Assembly: GCA_023512835.1 (NCBI GenBank)
Contig: CM042088.1
Location: forward strand, 38,482,164 to 38,546,163
Origin: Taxillus chinensis
Lineage: Eukaryota; Streptophyta; Magnoliopsida; Santalales; Loranthaceae
DNA length: 64,000 bases
Direction: 5' to 3'
Every line of letters starts with the position of its first letter. Position 1 is the first letter of the stretch. Positions 1 to 10,084 of the stretch are shown here, one piece after another. The notes beneath the pieces are model-generated. The model did no database searches. It was not told the origin of the DNA and worked only from the letters and a program-made list of their open reading frames with translations. Both the position numbers and the translations under genes were made by a program.

Positions 1-137
1 ACGAGCCCTGCTTGCAGAGCAGAAACCGCTGAAACAGCAGTAACATGTTGATCGTGGAGAGCCTTCATACAATCATGAAAGTTGTGGACCTCATCACCTT
101 TCTTCCGGCGCCCAGTGTCCCACGTCGTTGTCCTATT
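1..137 (-). CDS. Partial exon of an unidentified gene leaving the window
   Basis: On the minus strand an AG acceptor at 139-138 is followed by an open frame that runs off the window edge without a stop. It starts NRTTTWDTGRRKKGD and continues with a His-rich stretch (HNFHDCMKALHDQH) and an Ala/Val-rich end. Codon choice and composition differ from the AT-rich DNA just upstream, which fits an exon after an intron. I do not recognise the family. Earlier exons would lie at higher coordinates on this strand; the GC-rich open frame at 1072-1725 is a possible but unproven first exon. That this is an exon is inference from the open frame and acceptor only. Confidence 0.4.
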
Positions 138-301
138 CTTTGCAGGATTGGGAAATGACAAGGACGGCTCAACCAATGGCATGAAGGGCAAGGAAATATG
201 TGAGGGTGTGAAGATTGGATGGTTGAACTAACAGTTATCAAATCAAAGAAACACACCCCCTGATAAAATATCGACAATTCAAGGAGGTTATCACACATCA
301 A

Positions 302-1071
302 TTCTATCTATCTATATATATAAAATTTTGCCTAATATAATATTAATTTTTTTATTATAAGAATTTAATCTGAATCATTTGTTATCAAATTAAATTTTTA
401 TTTAATTATAATAAATATGCTTGTTATATAGTTAATAAAAATTTAATTTAGATACAACTAAAAGTTCTCATGCTATATATCAGCATTTCTCTCTCTCTAT
501 ATATAGATACATATCATATGTATAGATATCACTCGGAGCTGTCAATTTGCATTAAGAACATTCCAGCTGGCCAAAACCAAAACGTTGCACCTTATTTAAT
601 AGCGACAATTAGTGGTGGAATAGTTTGACAAAGACTAGAACTTAACCCAAAAGTTAATGGTACAGAATAAAAGAGGTACATCTAGAAATCCATGGACACT
701 ATTCTTGGGAACTTGAGATAACAAAAAATAATCGAAGATATAATTAATTAATTAATTAATTATAATCTAATCCCTTATACCTAAAATACATGATGAAGAT
801 AAAATTTGGTTCCTTAGTATCTCAGGTATCATGGATAAAAAATAAATGTTGTAGCGACCATTGCATCAACAGATGCTTAATAATCCATATTATGGTCGTT
901 AGTTTTAAGTTTAACATTCATCTTATACATCACTATTGATTATATAATAATTAATAAAGATCCACCTGTAATGGAACACAATTATCAACCTGCAGAAACA
1001 ACTTTGTTATTTGATTGCAGTATATGAATGAAGTAATCAAATTTCGATGAAATTGTTTTATTTATTTTTAT
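302..1071. other. AT-rich intergenic stretch
   Basis: Low-complexity AT-rich DNA with short TA, TTAA and CTAT runs (for example 305-320 and 741-760). If 1-137 and 1072-1725 belong to one minus-strand gene this would be an intron. No coding frame or recognisable element is seen. Confidence 0.5.
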
Positions 1072-1725
1072 CTAATTTTTTAAATTTGGTAAAGGTATTT
1101 GACAACATTCTGTTTTCCTGCCCATCAACAAATTTGAGCACGATAACAACCACCTACAAAATAATTGCCAAAAGATACAGCAAATGAACGGGTTGATTAC
1201 CACAGGCAATATGCGATCGGACGGTCCACATTGCACGCTTCGACCTTTCTCGCCACGGCGGCGACAACTGACAACCTGCGCTGCTGGTCGCAGCTGACAC
1301 TGTCCCGCGGTGACCTTCCTTGTCGAGACCAAACCCTCCCGCTCCCTGTTTCCCGTCACCGGTCGGGAAAATCTCCGGCGACCCTTAAACGGTGGATCGA
1401 TGCCGGACACTGAGAAGCCTCGGTCGTAGAACTTCCACTTCAGAGGGGGAGTGGCGACGACAGATGATTTTCCCACGACGGTTCCCCTTTTTCTCAGCCG
1501 GAACCCATCGCCGGCAGCAACTGCCGGTTTCTTGCTAATCCGGCGTCGGAGCGCAAAGTCCGCACTCTCCGGCCAGTGTGTCACACCCTGTAATTTCATT
1601 TTGTCCGAAACAATGTTGCTGACATCAGAGAGAGAGAGCTTGGAAGACTGACAGAAAGAGGGGCGGGCGTGTACACTCTCACGCAATGTACTCGTACCCA
1701 TATAAGTGCGAGGCGTCACACTCAC
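1072..1725 (-). CDS. Hypothetical 217-residue open frame in a GC-rich patch
   Basis: The stretch from about 1165 to 1640 is clearly richer in G and C than its surroundings, and the minus strand stays open for 217 codons from an ATG at 1725. The predicted product is basic and Ser/Arg-rich. It has a segment FRLRKRGTVVGKSS followed by TPPLKWKF, and a hydrophobic Cys/Trp-rich tail that looks like read-through into non-coding sequence. I recognise no domain. Two shorter plus-strand frames overlap, so strand is not certain. It may be a first exon whose donor lies inside the frame, a promoter-proximal CpG-rich patch, or chance. No intron junction could be verified. Confidence 0.25.
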   Translation of the reverse strand: MSVTPRTYMGTSTLRESVHARPSFCQSSKLSLSDVSNIVSDKMKLQGVTHWPESADFALRRRISKKPAVAAGDGFRLRKRGTVVGKSSVVATPPLKWKFYDRGFSVSGIDPPFKGRRRFSRPVTGNREREGLVSTRKVTAGQCQLRPAAQVVSCRRRGEKGRSVQCGPSDRILPVVINPFICCIFWQLFCRWLLSCSNLLMGRKTECCQIPLPNLKN

Positions 1726-2900
1726 ATGGGTCCGGCCATTTGCTTACTCACATGAGGCGTTACCAACTTTCATCAAAAGGGTACACAGTTAATACCTCTT
1801 CTTCTAAATTATAAATTTTGGAGAGTAATAAGAACATAATAAATTGAGAATCATAGAATCAGGCCTCATCTCCTTCAACGCTTTTGGGGTCCGTCACGTT
1901 GGAAATGCGTAATTTATGCAATTATTGTCATAGAAGACTACGAAAAAGGAAAAATTAGAGACAGAAACAAAAAAAAAAAAAACACACTGTGAAGAGTTTT
2001 CTTCTATGGCGCGGTCATCGCTATTGGTTTATTTATGAGCTTTTTGGATTTGAGATTATTGATTTGGGTTAAGGTAATTGAAGTTAATGTTTTTGGGGGC
2101 CGGGCAGTTTACAAGTTGATTGCGAACATGACGTGGCTATCATGGTCTTGGTCTGCCAGCCAGCCAGCTATTAACTCCATAATTAAACGAAAAGTACATA
2201 CAGGCTCCGCAATTCAAAAGTAAGGTGGCGTGTAGGACCTGTAGCGAAAGGGATGCAATGAAATGATGGGTGAGGCATGAAGGGGGTAGGGGCGGAGTTG
2301 TGGCCTCAGATAGTCTGATGGATGGTTACCGGCCCAGAAAGCCTTTAGAATCATCGTTTGTTTGTTACGCGCTAAAATAACAAATTTGTCAGAAAAATAT
2401 TTCTAACGGGTATGTTGGGAAGAATAAATATCTCAAATTCATTTGTAAAAATTATTTCGTTTGTATTTAAAAATTATTTGTAAGGACCCTAAGACTTACT
2501 AGGGCAAGAGAGTATAGACCTCTATTGAATCTCTACTATTTTATAAAATAGTAAATTTGTTCTGTTTTTTTTTTTTCCGTTTTGAGTTTTTTATATTATT
2601 TCTCTATTTTAATTTCTCTTAAATATATTTTTATTAGATTTTTGCTATTATCTTTACTCTAATTTATAATAAAATTAAATTTTCAACCAATAGTAATATT
2701 ATTTATCACGTGTAATATTTTTTGAAAAACATAGGGTGAGTGTTAATTTAATATAAATTCAATGATAATCTCTTTTATACCTAATTAATTTTAGTATATT
2801 GATTCTTTAATTTTAATATAATAAGTATATTTTTACTCACCATATAAAAATACACGCTATTTGCAAAATAGTGTGTATTCTGCAATAGATCAAAATTTTA
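1726..2900. other. Intergenic DNA without recognisable genes
   Basis: Mixed AT-rich sequence with a poly-A run near 1968-1981 and poly-T near 2563-2575. The only open frames are short (62 codons at 2035-2223) and have no recognisable content. Confidence 0.5.
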
Positions 2901-2912
2901 CCGTTTTAATAT

Positions 2913-3360
2913 TTAAAAAAAAAACTTATCAAAACACCATATATAATTTTGATCTGTCCTGTCCGGCCGCCACAATCCAAATTTGCCGATGTAGTATATT
3001 CTAACACTCCTTTTCCCGTTGGCGGTGGTGCATGAATTTGAGGACTTCTTAATTACCAATGCAGGGACTCTAAGAGGAAGGGGACGACAGCCAGGAGTGA
3101 AGCGATGGAGGAGGCGACATAGAAGGTGTGTCAGGAGCGGAAGAAGTAGGCGACGGCCGAGAGGTGGGCCATGACGAAGGAGAAGTAAAATGTGCACATT
3201 CCAGCGAGGCGGCGGAGGAATGGGTTCAATGGCAAGGACGAAGGTGCAGTATGTCCAATAGTCAAGGTACAATGTGGTTACACGGCCATAGAAAAGGAGA
3301 GCCTTTTCTGCCGAGGAAGGAGTCCGACGACAGATGGCCAAACCTGTTCAAATAAAAAAA
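2913..3360 (-). other. GC-rich island, possible captured or decayed gene fragment
   Basis: This is a sharp GC-rich island inside very AT-rich DNA. Minus-strand frames across it read as short Pro/Leu-rich or hydrophobic pieces, one of them helix-like (residues such as FVMAHLSAVAYFF), but no single frame is both long and recognisable. The abrupt composition change suggests an insertion or an old exon remnant. I cannot name a parent gene. Confidence 0.25.
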
Positions 3361-4038
3361 ACATTTCCATTAAAATTAAAACAAAAAATAAAGACTTACT
3401 TGAGTTGAACATGTTTGAAAAGTTTTAATTTTTTAAAATAAATACCTTAGACTTAAAAAAATTATTTTACCAAACATTGAAAAAAAACACGAATCAAAGC
3501 CAATAAACACAGAAAAACAAATATTTTTCTAAAAATCATTTTCTCCCGGGGCATAATTTGGATTTTCATTTCAGGACCCAAAAGTGAAGGTTGATAATTA
3601 CTATATCGGCCCTCAGCATTCGTAGTGTATTTATACTATATTTTTTAACTGATTTTTTAACCTAATCTCACCAAGCTCAATTATAAATTATTATAATTTT
3701 TTTTATATGCAATAAAATTTGATTCTATTTTCAGAAAAGACATCTATCAATCCATTTTTGAGATTAAAAAAAGAGGCGAGCTATTGCTTTGCATTTATTT
3801 ATTCATTTTATTTTAATATATTAAAAACAAAAGAAAAATCATTTAAAAGATAAAAAATAAAAAGAACTCTACTTTATTTAGATCCTATCATATTGGATAG
3901 ATATTTTTTTTATTCTAGGACATAACAAAGGACAGACCGATTATTAAAATTACATAATATTCTCTCTCTCTATATATATATGTGTGTGTAAGGAATATTT
4001 TAAAATTGAGCCCTATAAACATAGCTGGTTTTATCCAG
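3361..4038. other. AT-rich intergenic stretch
   Basis: A-rich low-complexity DNA with a short (CT)n-(TA)n-(TG)n microsatellite at about 3961-3989. Nothing coding is seen. Confidence 0.5.
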
Positions 4039-4239
4039 GGGATGACAACGGGGCGGATGGGACCGGATAGTGGGTGATCCAAAACTGCCCGAATGAGTTC
4101 AATTCAAAGTGGGGCAGGACTATTGAGTGTTGTTGGTTGGTTTGGGGCTACCAATACCCATAATTGTCCCGTTATCTCATTGGGGCGGGGCGGAAAAAAT
4201 AGCCTGAGTCGGGGTGGTTCGGGCCAAAATTGTCATCCC
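4039..4239. mobile_element. 201-bp TIR element (MITE-like)
   Basis: The element starts GGGATGACAA (4039-4048) and ends with the exact inverse TTGTCATCCC (4230-4239). The interior is GC-rich with CGGGGCGG-like patches, unlike the surroundings. There is no coding capacity. Related terminal sequence, without a clean partner end, occurs near 10462-10560 and 44400-44481. The target duplication is not clear (CAG on one side, TAG on the other). The class is inferred from the perfect 10-bp inverted ends. Confidence 0.6.
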
Positions 4240-4641
4240 TAGTTCTACCCCGATTTTCACACGTAAACGTTATATTGTTTTACTATCGGAAAAACATCAA
4301 AATTATAATCATTACTTCATATATAAAATAACAAAAGTTAATAAAATTATATTATCTATTTTAGTTTTAAAATATTATAATTATTATTTGCAATAAATTT
4401 CTGATATAAATCAATATTTTATTATAACTTAACTTTGAATAATAATTTTAATGTATTATATATTTATATAAATCTTAAATTAGCTATTAAATTAATATAC
4501 AAAAAATAATTCAAGTACTACGTAAATATCTTGTAATATAAAATTTAGTAAAATAAATAATTTCAAATGTAAGTAAATATCTCAAACTAAAATCTTAAAT
4601 GATAACAAGAATATCATTTTCACTTTTTGTTTAACATCTTA
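4240..4641. other. Very AT-rich intergenic stretch
   Basis: Almost pure A/T sequence. A 60-codon frame is a by-product of composition. No feature is recognised. Confidence 0.5.
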
Positions 4642-4896
4642 AAGCATCAACTCTCTAAAATTTTAGTTAAATCTGTCTACATGAAATAATATAGGTTACA
4701 AATTATACTTGAAATTTATGTTTTGACTATAACTTTTATTTACAAAATTTGATTAAATTTAACTAGCCGGTGCCTCGATATTTAAATTTTAATAAAATTT
4801 GCAATCAAAACACAAATTTTGAGTATAATTTGTGGCCTATATTATTCCATATAAACATATTTAACCAAAATTTTAAAAATTCAACACTTGATACTC
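4642..4896. mobile_element. Foldback MITE with TTA target duplication, copy 1
   Basis: The left end AAGCATCAACTCTC and right end ACACTTGATACTC are imperfect inverted repeats. The two halves are complementary nearly along their whole length, so the element can fold into a long hairpin. It is flanked by TTA at 4639-4641 and 4897-4899. A second copy lies at 48899-49185. A TTA/TAA target duplication is typical of PIF/Harbinger-derived MITEs, so that superfamily is the best guess. It encodes nothing. Confidence 0.7.
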
Positions 4897-5045
4897 TTAT
4901 ATACATGTCGATAAATAATGTTTATAATATAACGAACATATAGATAAATAAAAGTTTATTTTACACCATTGATAACAACATTTAATAGTAACAGTTCAAA
5001 TTAAAGTTTAATGATACAAATTTTGCCTCACGTTATCATTTTACC

Positions 5046-5079
<34 letters not shown>

Positions 5080-5080
5080 T
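5046..5080. repeat. (TA)n-(CA)n microsatellite
   Basis: A compound dinucleotide run, TA then AC, about 35 bases long. The flanks 4900-5045 are AT-rich and featureless. Confidence 0.9.
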
Positions 5081-5159
5081 TTGGTGGAGTTCCCAAGCTA
5101 GTTATGCTTAGAGAATTTAAAAAATAAATAAATTTAGCAAGTGCCTTTGAGTTACAGTG

Positions 5160-5610
5160 ATTTGACTGTGAACATATATTTATTAAACTTTTTGATGATT
5201 TGGATGATCAGTGACTTTAGGCTAAACGTGACTGGTTTTTTAATGGATTTAAATGCACGTTCTTAAGTGGTATGTGAATTTTATTCCTGAAAAAGAATCT
5301 CCTATTGTGCCAATTTAGATAGGTTTACCTAATTTATGCCACTATCTTTATGAAAAATTTGCTCTTTTCAATTTAACTAAATTTGTGGGTACTCCCATTC
5401 AATTGGATAAGGCTACCTCCAAAGGTTATAAACCATTTTTGACTTGAGCCTGCATTGAGTTTGATTGCTTGATGTTGCCCCCTTCTGAAATTTGGGTTCA
5501 AATTAGGGACCACGACTTTGGACGGAACACTAATGGATTTTGGCAAAATGTTATATTTGAAAAATGCCTTCACATTGCCTACATTGTATGCATCTAGGAT
5601 ATGATAAAGA
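5160..5610 (+). pseudogene. LINE ORF1 remnant (DUF4283-type domain)
   Basis: Plus-strand frames across this stretch keep the pattern of the DUF4283 domain that begins ORF1 of plant LINE-type retrotransposons: a region ending in IPEKESPIVPI, then IGLPNLCHYLYEK, then an ALFNLTKFVGTPIQLD-type segment, then IEFDCLMLPPSEIWVQI. In functional copies these segments form one open frame with VWIRLPxLP and IGTPLxxD motifs. Here in-frame stops and shifts break it (for example after the PIVPI and KPFLT segments). No zinc knuckle, endonuclease or RT follows, so this is a short relic. Family assignment rests on motif order only. Confidence 0.6.
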
Positions 5611-5727
5611 TTCATACATTCTTCTTGATGTTGTTTTTATTGTTGTCACAACGTATATAAGCTTCTTAGTAGCTCAGGAAGTGCTTTAAATTCTAGCAGT
5701 GTCTCTACACACTTTAATGTGAAAAGG

Positions 5728-6568
5728 CCAGAATATTCAAACAACGCCGAAGAAGCAATCTCGTGGGAACTATTCGGTACCTTTCAATATATCTTAGGCA
5801 CTATCTAGGTAATCATGTTTGTTGTTGCCTTGACTTGGCTTGGTTAGTTTTCATTTGTGCTCTTTGATACTGATTGGATGGGTCAAGAGATTTATGGTGG
5901 TGCACCAAATAAAGGGGCAAGTTATAATCTGGTAGTAAGGATGGGTGCCTTTGGCCTAATGTTAAATTCAGTTGCTCTTAGAATAATTACAATGCTAATG
6001 GAAAAAGTTCTATAGGAAGTGGGGGGGGCTAGTATTGTTTAGGGAATTTCCAACATTCTCATGGTTCTATGTTTTGCATTGGTGCTCATAATTTTCTTTG
6101 TGGTGGGGAATATGGATTCTGTTAACCATGATCAACCCTCAAACGATGTTGTGATAGTTGCGCTTGTGGTCTTTACAGTTATCTATATTCCATTGGCTGT
6201 AAGTTGCTCCATTCTTTTAAAATTTATAAGATGTCCTATAGTTATTTTCCTAAAGAAATCAAGTAATTCTTTTTCCAGCGAGAACTTTGAATCTTTACTT
6301 CTTTCGTGTTGATTAAGAAATGTTTTCGCAAATCACTTATAATGTTCCATATGCATTGATTTCCTTTCACGTTAAAGCCTTAAGTCTGGGTCAAGGTTAA
6401 TGGTTGTTAGATTCAGTTGTTGGCAAATCATGTGGTGCTGCAATTGTAACACTATTGGATACTTATGTTAATGATTTGGATTTTGCAGGGTTGTTGATGG
6501 GTGTCTTGAATCTGGAAATTGTGATACCACATGTATGGATTGTCTTGTGTCCTTGCTATGTTCATTAA
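5728..6568 (+). pseudogene. Decayed SUT4/SUC4-type sucrose transporter fragment
   Basis: Three exon-like blocks match the C-terminal third of plant SUT4-clade sucrose/H+ symporters (twelve-helix MFS proteins of tonoplast or plasma membrane). Block 1 (5728-6198) holds EEAISWELFGTFQY, then LFDTDWMGQEIYGG, then VRMGAFGLMLNSVAL and GISNILMVLCF, ending at a GTAAGT donor (6199). Block 2 (6332-6395) reads ITYNVPYALISF...LSLGQG. Block 3 (from 6489, acceptor GCAG) reads GLLMGVLNLEIVIP. Order and phases fit a normal gene. Defects: in-frame stops (after KVL and ASIV), frame changes near 5810, and the acceptor before block 2 reads CAA instead of CAG. No N-terminal half is present in the window, so it is a truncated relic. 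Confidence 0.75.
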
Positions 6569-7690
6569 AAATTTTCCTTCAAGAAAACAATGAATTCTAT
6601 TTCATTAAGATTTTTAGTATGAGATGTTTCTTGTGCATCTGTAAACTGAATCTGTTGGGTTATCAATGAAAACCCAAATATCTATAAATCTACATTTGTG
6701 GTTTGTCTACAGAGGAACTTCTTCAACAATGCCAAGTAGTATAATAATTTTATCCATTGGTTTATTATTTAAAATTATCTTAAACATGAATTAATACTTG
6801 TCTTATATTCGTTGAAACTATATATTGTCTACTACCAAAACTAAACATGAGGCATGCACTTTTTCTTTAGACAATGGAAAGTATAAGAAAGTGCCTCCTC
6901 ACATGGTATAAGGTTATGAGAAACCTATGGACTTACATAATGTGTTAGAATGCAAAATTTAACAAAATAAAATTTCCAAATACATTAAAATATGATTTCA
7001 TCATCAATACTATGTGTAAAGTTTTGAAGTTCACTTGTGTGCAACCATTGCAAGAGAAAAAAAAGAAAAATAATAGAGAGACATGCAAGAGTGTCTTAGA
7101 AAACATAACATGGAATTGCATTCCTCAAAAGAATGCTACTATAATCCCAATAGTACCCCTAGATACGACCAAGGTTGTGCCCCAATTGGTAATCTTGATA
7201 GTGTGCTAGTATACTAGATCAACAGAATTTTTTTAATATTATTTTAATAATATGATATTATTAGGATTTCATCGATTATACAGCTCAGTTACAAATATCA
7301 TTTTTGTAATCCCTATACTTTTCATATGCCTCTTGTCAGTTGTTATTATAAATGCTTATAGTGGGTTATATTTAGGCTTTGCTACAAAACTGTAGTACTA
7401 CCACAGGACCAACCCTACCCATTATCTGAGCAGTAACACCCTGACATTGTATACACGACATCTATACGCATAAGTAAATACTAACTCCAAGAGGATGTAT
7501 ATTGGTTTCACATGCTTGATACCTATGGAAAATGTGCGTTGCTATAAAAAATTTATGGAAAATAGGCAAATGTTATGTTTGGTTGATGGGGAAAGTACAT
7601 ACATTAATTATGGTGGCGAGTATGATACATTTTCTATATGATTTTGGCGTGAAAAGATAAGAAAATACATAGAAACCCTTTTTCCTAAGA
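6569..7690. other. Intergenic DNA downstream of the sucrose-transporter relic
   Basis: AT-rich sequence. Short frames (such as 65 codons at 7012-7209) have no recognisable motif, and no further transporter exon could be found. Confidence 0.45.
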
Positions 7691-7717
7691 CTATTTTCAC
7701 AGTACCATTTTTATTTC

Positions 7718-8062
7718 AACATTATATTTTATGCATAAATAGAAAAATTGGTAATAGATATAATAAATTTTCTTTCCATCTTTTTTCACATCTAACCACT
7801 CACTCTTTTTTCTTTCTCCCTCTTTTCCACATATTTTCTTCACTGATGTTCCATATATTTGTCAAGTTAAGGGTTATGGTTTGAAGTTTTGCTCTTTGGA
7901 AAATATATGGAAAATGGGTGGAAGGAAAAAGGATGGAAAAGAGGTAGAAAGAAAACAAAAAGAAAAAAAGTGGTTGGTTAGGGAGAAAAAAAGGGAGAAA
8001 GAAAATTTTATTATGTTCATTACCAATTTTGCTCTTTATGGATAAAATATAATGTGGGAGTC
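7718..8062. repeat. Imperfect foldback element, about 345 bp
   Basis: The stretch around 7720-7780 (ATTATATTTTATGCATAAAT, then AATTGGTAATAG) is the imperfect reverse complement of 7995-8055 (CATTACCAATTTTG, then GATAAAATATAATG). Between them a pyrimidine-rich strand (7775-7830) faces a purine-rich strand (7910-8000). The transcript could form a long hairpin. This looks like a MITE, but no clear target duplication was found. Confidence 0.5.
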
Positions 8063-8554
8063 GTATCACCCTTATTTAAGCTTTAGTATATGAAATATTT
8101 AGTATATGAAAAAACTTTAGTCATTTCACACTAGCTATGATCTTATAATTTTTTGTTTTTAAGCTTTAGTATATGAAAAAACTTTGTCTAACTATTTTTT
8201 ATATTGCCATATTTATTCGATGTCTTGTTCTAAGGAGTTGATGATGGCACTGCATTTGCTTATACATATTTTGGATTAAGTTGATCATCTTTTAGAATAA
8301 AAGTCAGATTTTTATTATGTTACTTGTCAAAAAAAATAGTTTAAACACTATACTTTGTTTAGACGTATATATAGTGAATTTTCATTAATGTTGACCATCA
8401 AATTTTAACATTGATATGATTATTTATCTATTTGTTCACTACTTCTTAATTAATAGGTAATTTTTTAATTTAAATTTTCATAAGCATTTGTATTTTTATG
8501 CATTTAATAATTTAATATATTTGTTGAACAAACAATTTAGAATTTATATGAAAA

Positions 8555-8930
8555 AATGGCCTGTTTGATGAGTTTTATTTTTTATATTATGTTTTATGTA
8601 TTTTGTTGGAGTTTGTATTTAATTGTAATTTAAAAATAATTTCTATTTTCTAGGAGAGAGAATGTATTTTTTTAAATTGGGTTCTAGAAAAAAAATTTAA
8701 AAATAATATTTGGTGCGTTTAAGAAATAAAATAAAGGAAAAAAGTATTTAAGCCTCCTAACAAGATTGAATGTAGATTTGAATATATAAAACATTTAAAA
8801 ATATTTTTTTTAAATTATTATGGAACCTATCTATTTTAAAAACTTAATTTTAAAATTAAATAATTTTAAATTCATTTAAATATACTACTTTAAAAAATAA
8901 TTATATTTTAAAAAATAATTTGACGATACT
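8555..8930. repeat. Dispersed AT-rich repeat, copy 1
   Basis: The run from GGCCTGTTTGATGAG through TAATTTAAAAATAATTTCTA and on to AATTAAATAATTTTAAATTC is shared, with divergence, with 26636-27170 and in part with 46000-46270. It also resembles 26040-26120. It is non-coding and probably a non-autonomous transposon family. The rest of 8066-9180 is AT-rich and featureless. Confidence 0.5.
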
Positions 8931-9240
8931 AAACATACCTAGAGTTGCACTAGTAGTCAATTTTGAATAAGTTAAAAAAAGCATGACACCTATTGTCAAA
9001 TTTAATTACTTAATTATATGTATATATAGTTGCTAAGAATCAAGTTCAAACTAGGTGTTAGATTCTATTTTGCTTAGGCTAGATTTGTCTTCCAACTTTA
9101 AGGTTTTATTATTATTATAATGACAATTTAGTGTTGCTTTTGTGTTAGTTTTTAAAGTAAAATGATAAAAGTTCAATCTTCTATTTTTTTCCTTTTAATT
9201 TTGATGTTGATGTCGCTCTAAGAACTCCTGTATCGTGTAG

Positions 9241-9455
9241 GTCAACCCACACGTGCTGACCATGCAACATAAGAGACTTGGGTCGACCTTTGTGCCATGC
9301 AGGTTGGGTCCCAAATAACAAAAGCCACAAGAAGTTTGTTATGGTGAAGTGAGTTGACTCAAAAAATGGCAAATTGACTCACATGGAAATTAAAGGATGA
9401 CAACGGAAATGGACTTGACCGGATGGCTGGGTCAACCCATGGGGAGGTAAGTCAA
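9241..9455. promoter_or_regulatory. Cluster of six TTGAC (W-box-like) cores
   Basis: TTGAC or its inverse GTCAA occurs at 9241-9245, 9354-9358, 9374-9378, 9415-9419, 9431-9435 and 9451-9455. TTGAC is the core of the WRKY-binding W-box. The surroundings are less AT-rich than the flanks and lead to a TATAAA at 9765. The cluster is visible; a regulatory role is inference. Confidence 0.3.
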
Positions 9456-9764
9456 CCACTTGTGGGCGGCCCATGGCAAAGCAAGTGACCCAATCACGGA
9501 AGCCGCGACGAGATCAACAGGCATTTTACGAAGCACGTCGGCCCAAGGCAAGTCGACTTGCTCACCGGCTGATAAATTAAGATGGCTGTAACACCATCTG
9601 GTCTCCCCATACATATGACTTTTTAACCTTCATAATCCATATATGGCAAAGAAATATCAGTTATATTTATAGGGCAAGGGAGGGAGGCCAAGGCGGTGAA
9701 TAGTGTCGGGGGAAGAGGGAAGTGAATAGCAAACCCCATGGCTTGATTCTTTAGTGCTATCTAC

Positions 9765-10084
9765 TATAAATCTGGGTTCTCATTGCACTGAATCCACACG
9801 CCATGCGCTCACTAGTATATATGCAGGCGTTCTCTTCCAACACTTTACCATCGAGTCAAGGCACAGGCGAACTCCATATCCGCGCACTCCATAATGTCAT
9901 CGTTGTTGTCACAAAGGCGCTACCATCACTCCATTATCAACATTTTATGCCAAAGAATCGCCCATTACTTCCCGAAGTTGAAGTTGCAACACCACGACCA
10001 AGGCTTTGTCGCCGGAACCGGAGAAGAGCCATCCAAGCTAGAGTTATACTAGCGCGCATTTTCTTCCATCTTTATAAGTTATAA
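9765..10084 (+). CDS. Hypothetical short gene or non-coding transcript with TATA box
   Basis: TATAAA at 9765-9770 is followed by an open frame of 93 codons from the ATG at 9803 to 10084. The second in-frame ATG at 9821 leaves more room for a leader, because transcription should start about 30 bases after the TATA box. The product would start MRSLVYMQAFSSN and end in an Arg-rich segment (RPRLCRRNRRR). There is no domain, signal peptide or membrane segment that I trust. It could equally be a non-coding RNA or the truncated first exon of a lost gene. Composition here is clearly more balanced than in the flanks. Confidence 0.25.

Noticed and set aside
9946..9975. TGCCAAAGAATCGCCC resembles miR399 or, reversed, an IPS1-type mimic
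   Set aside because: Only the first eight bases match miR399. The 3' part has gaps in the wrong place, and neither a precursor hairpin nor the IPS1 mimic spacing is present.
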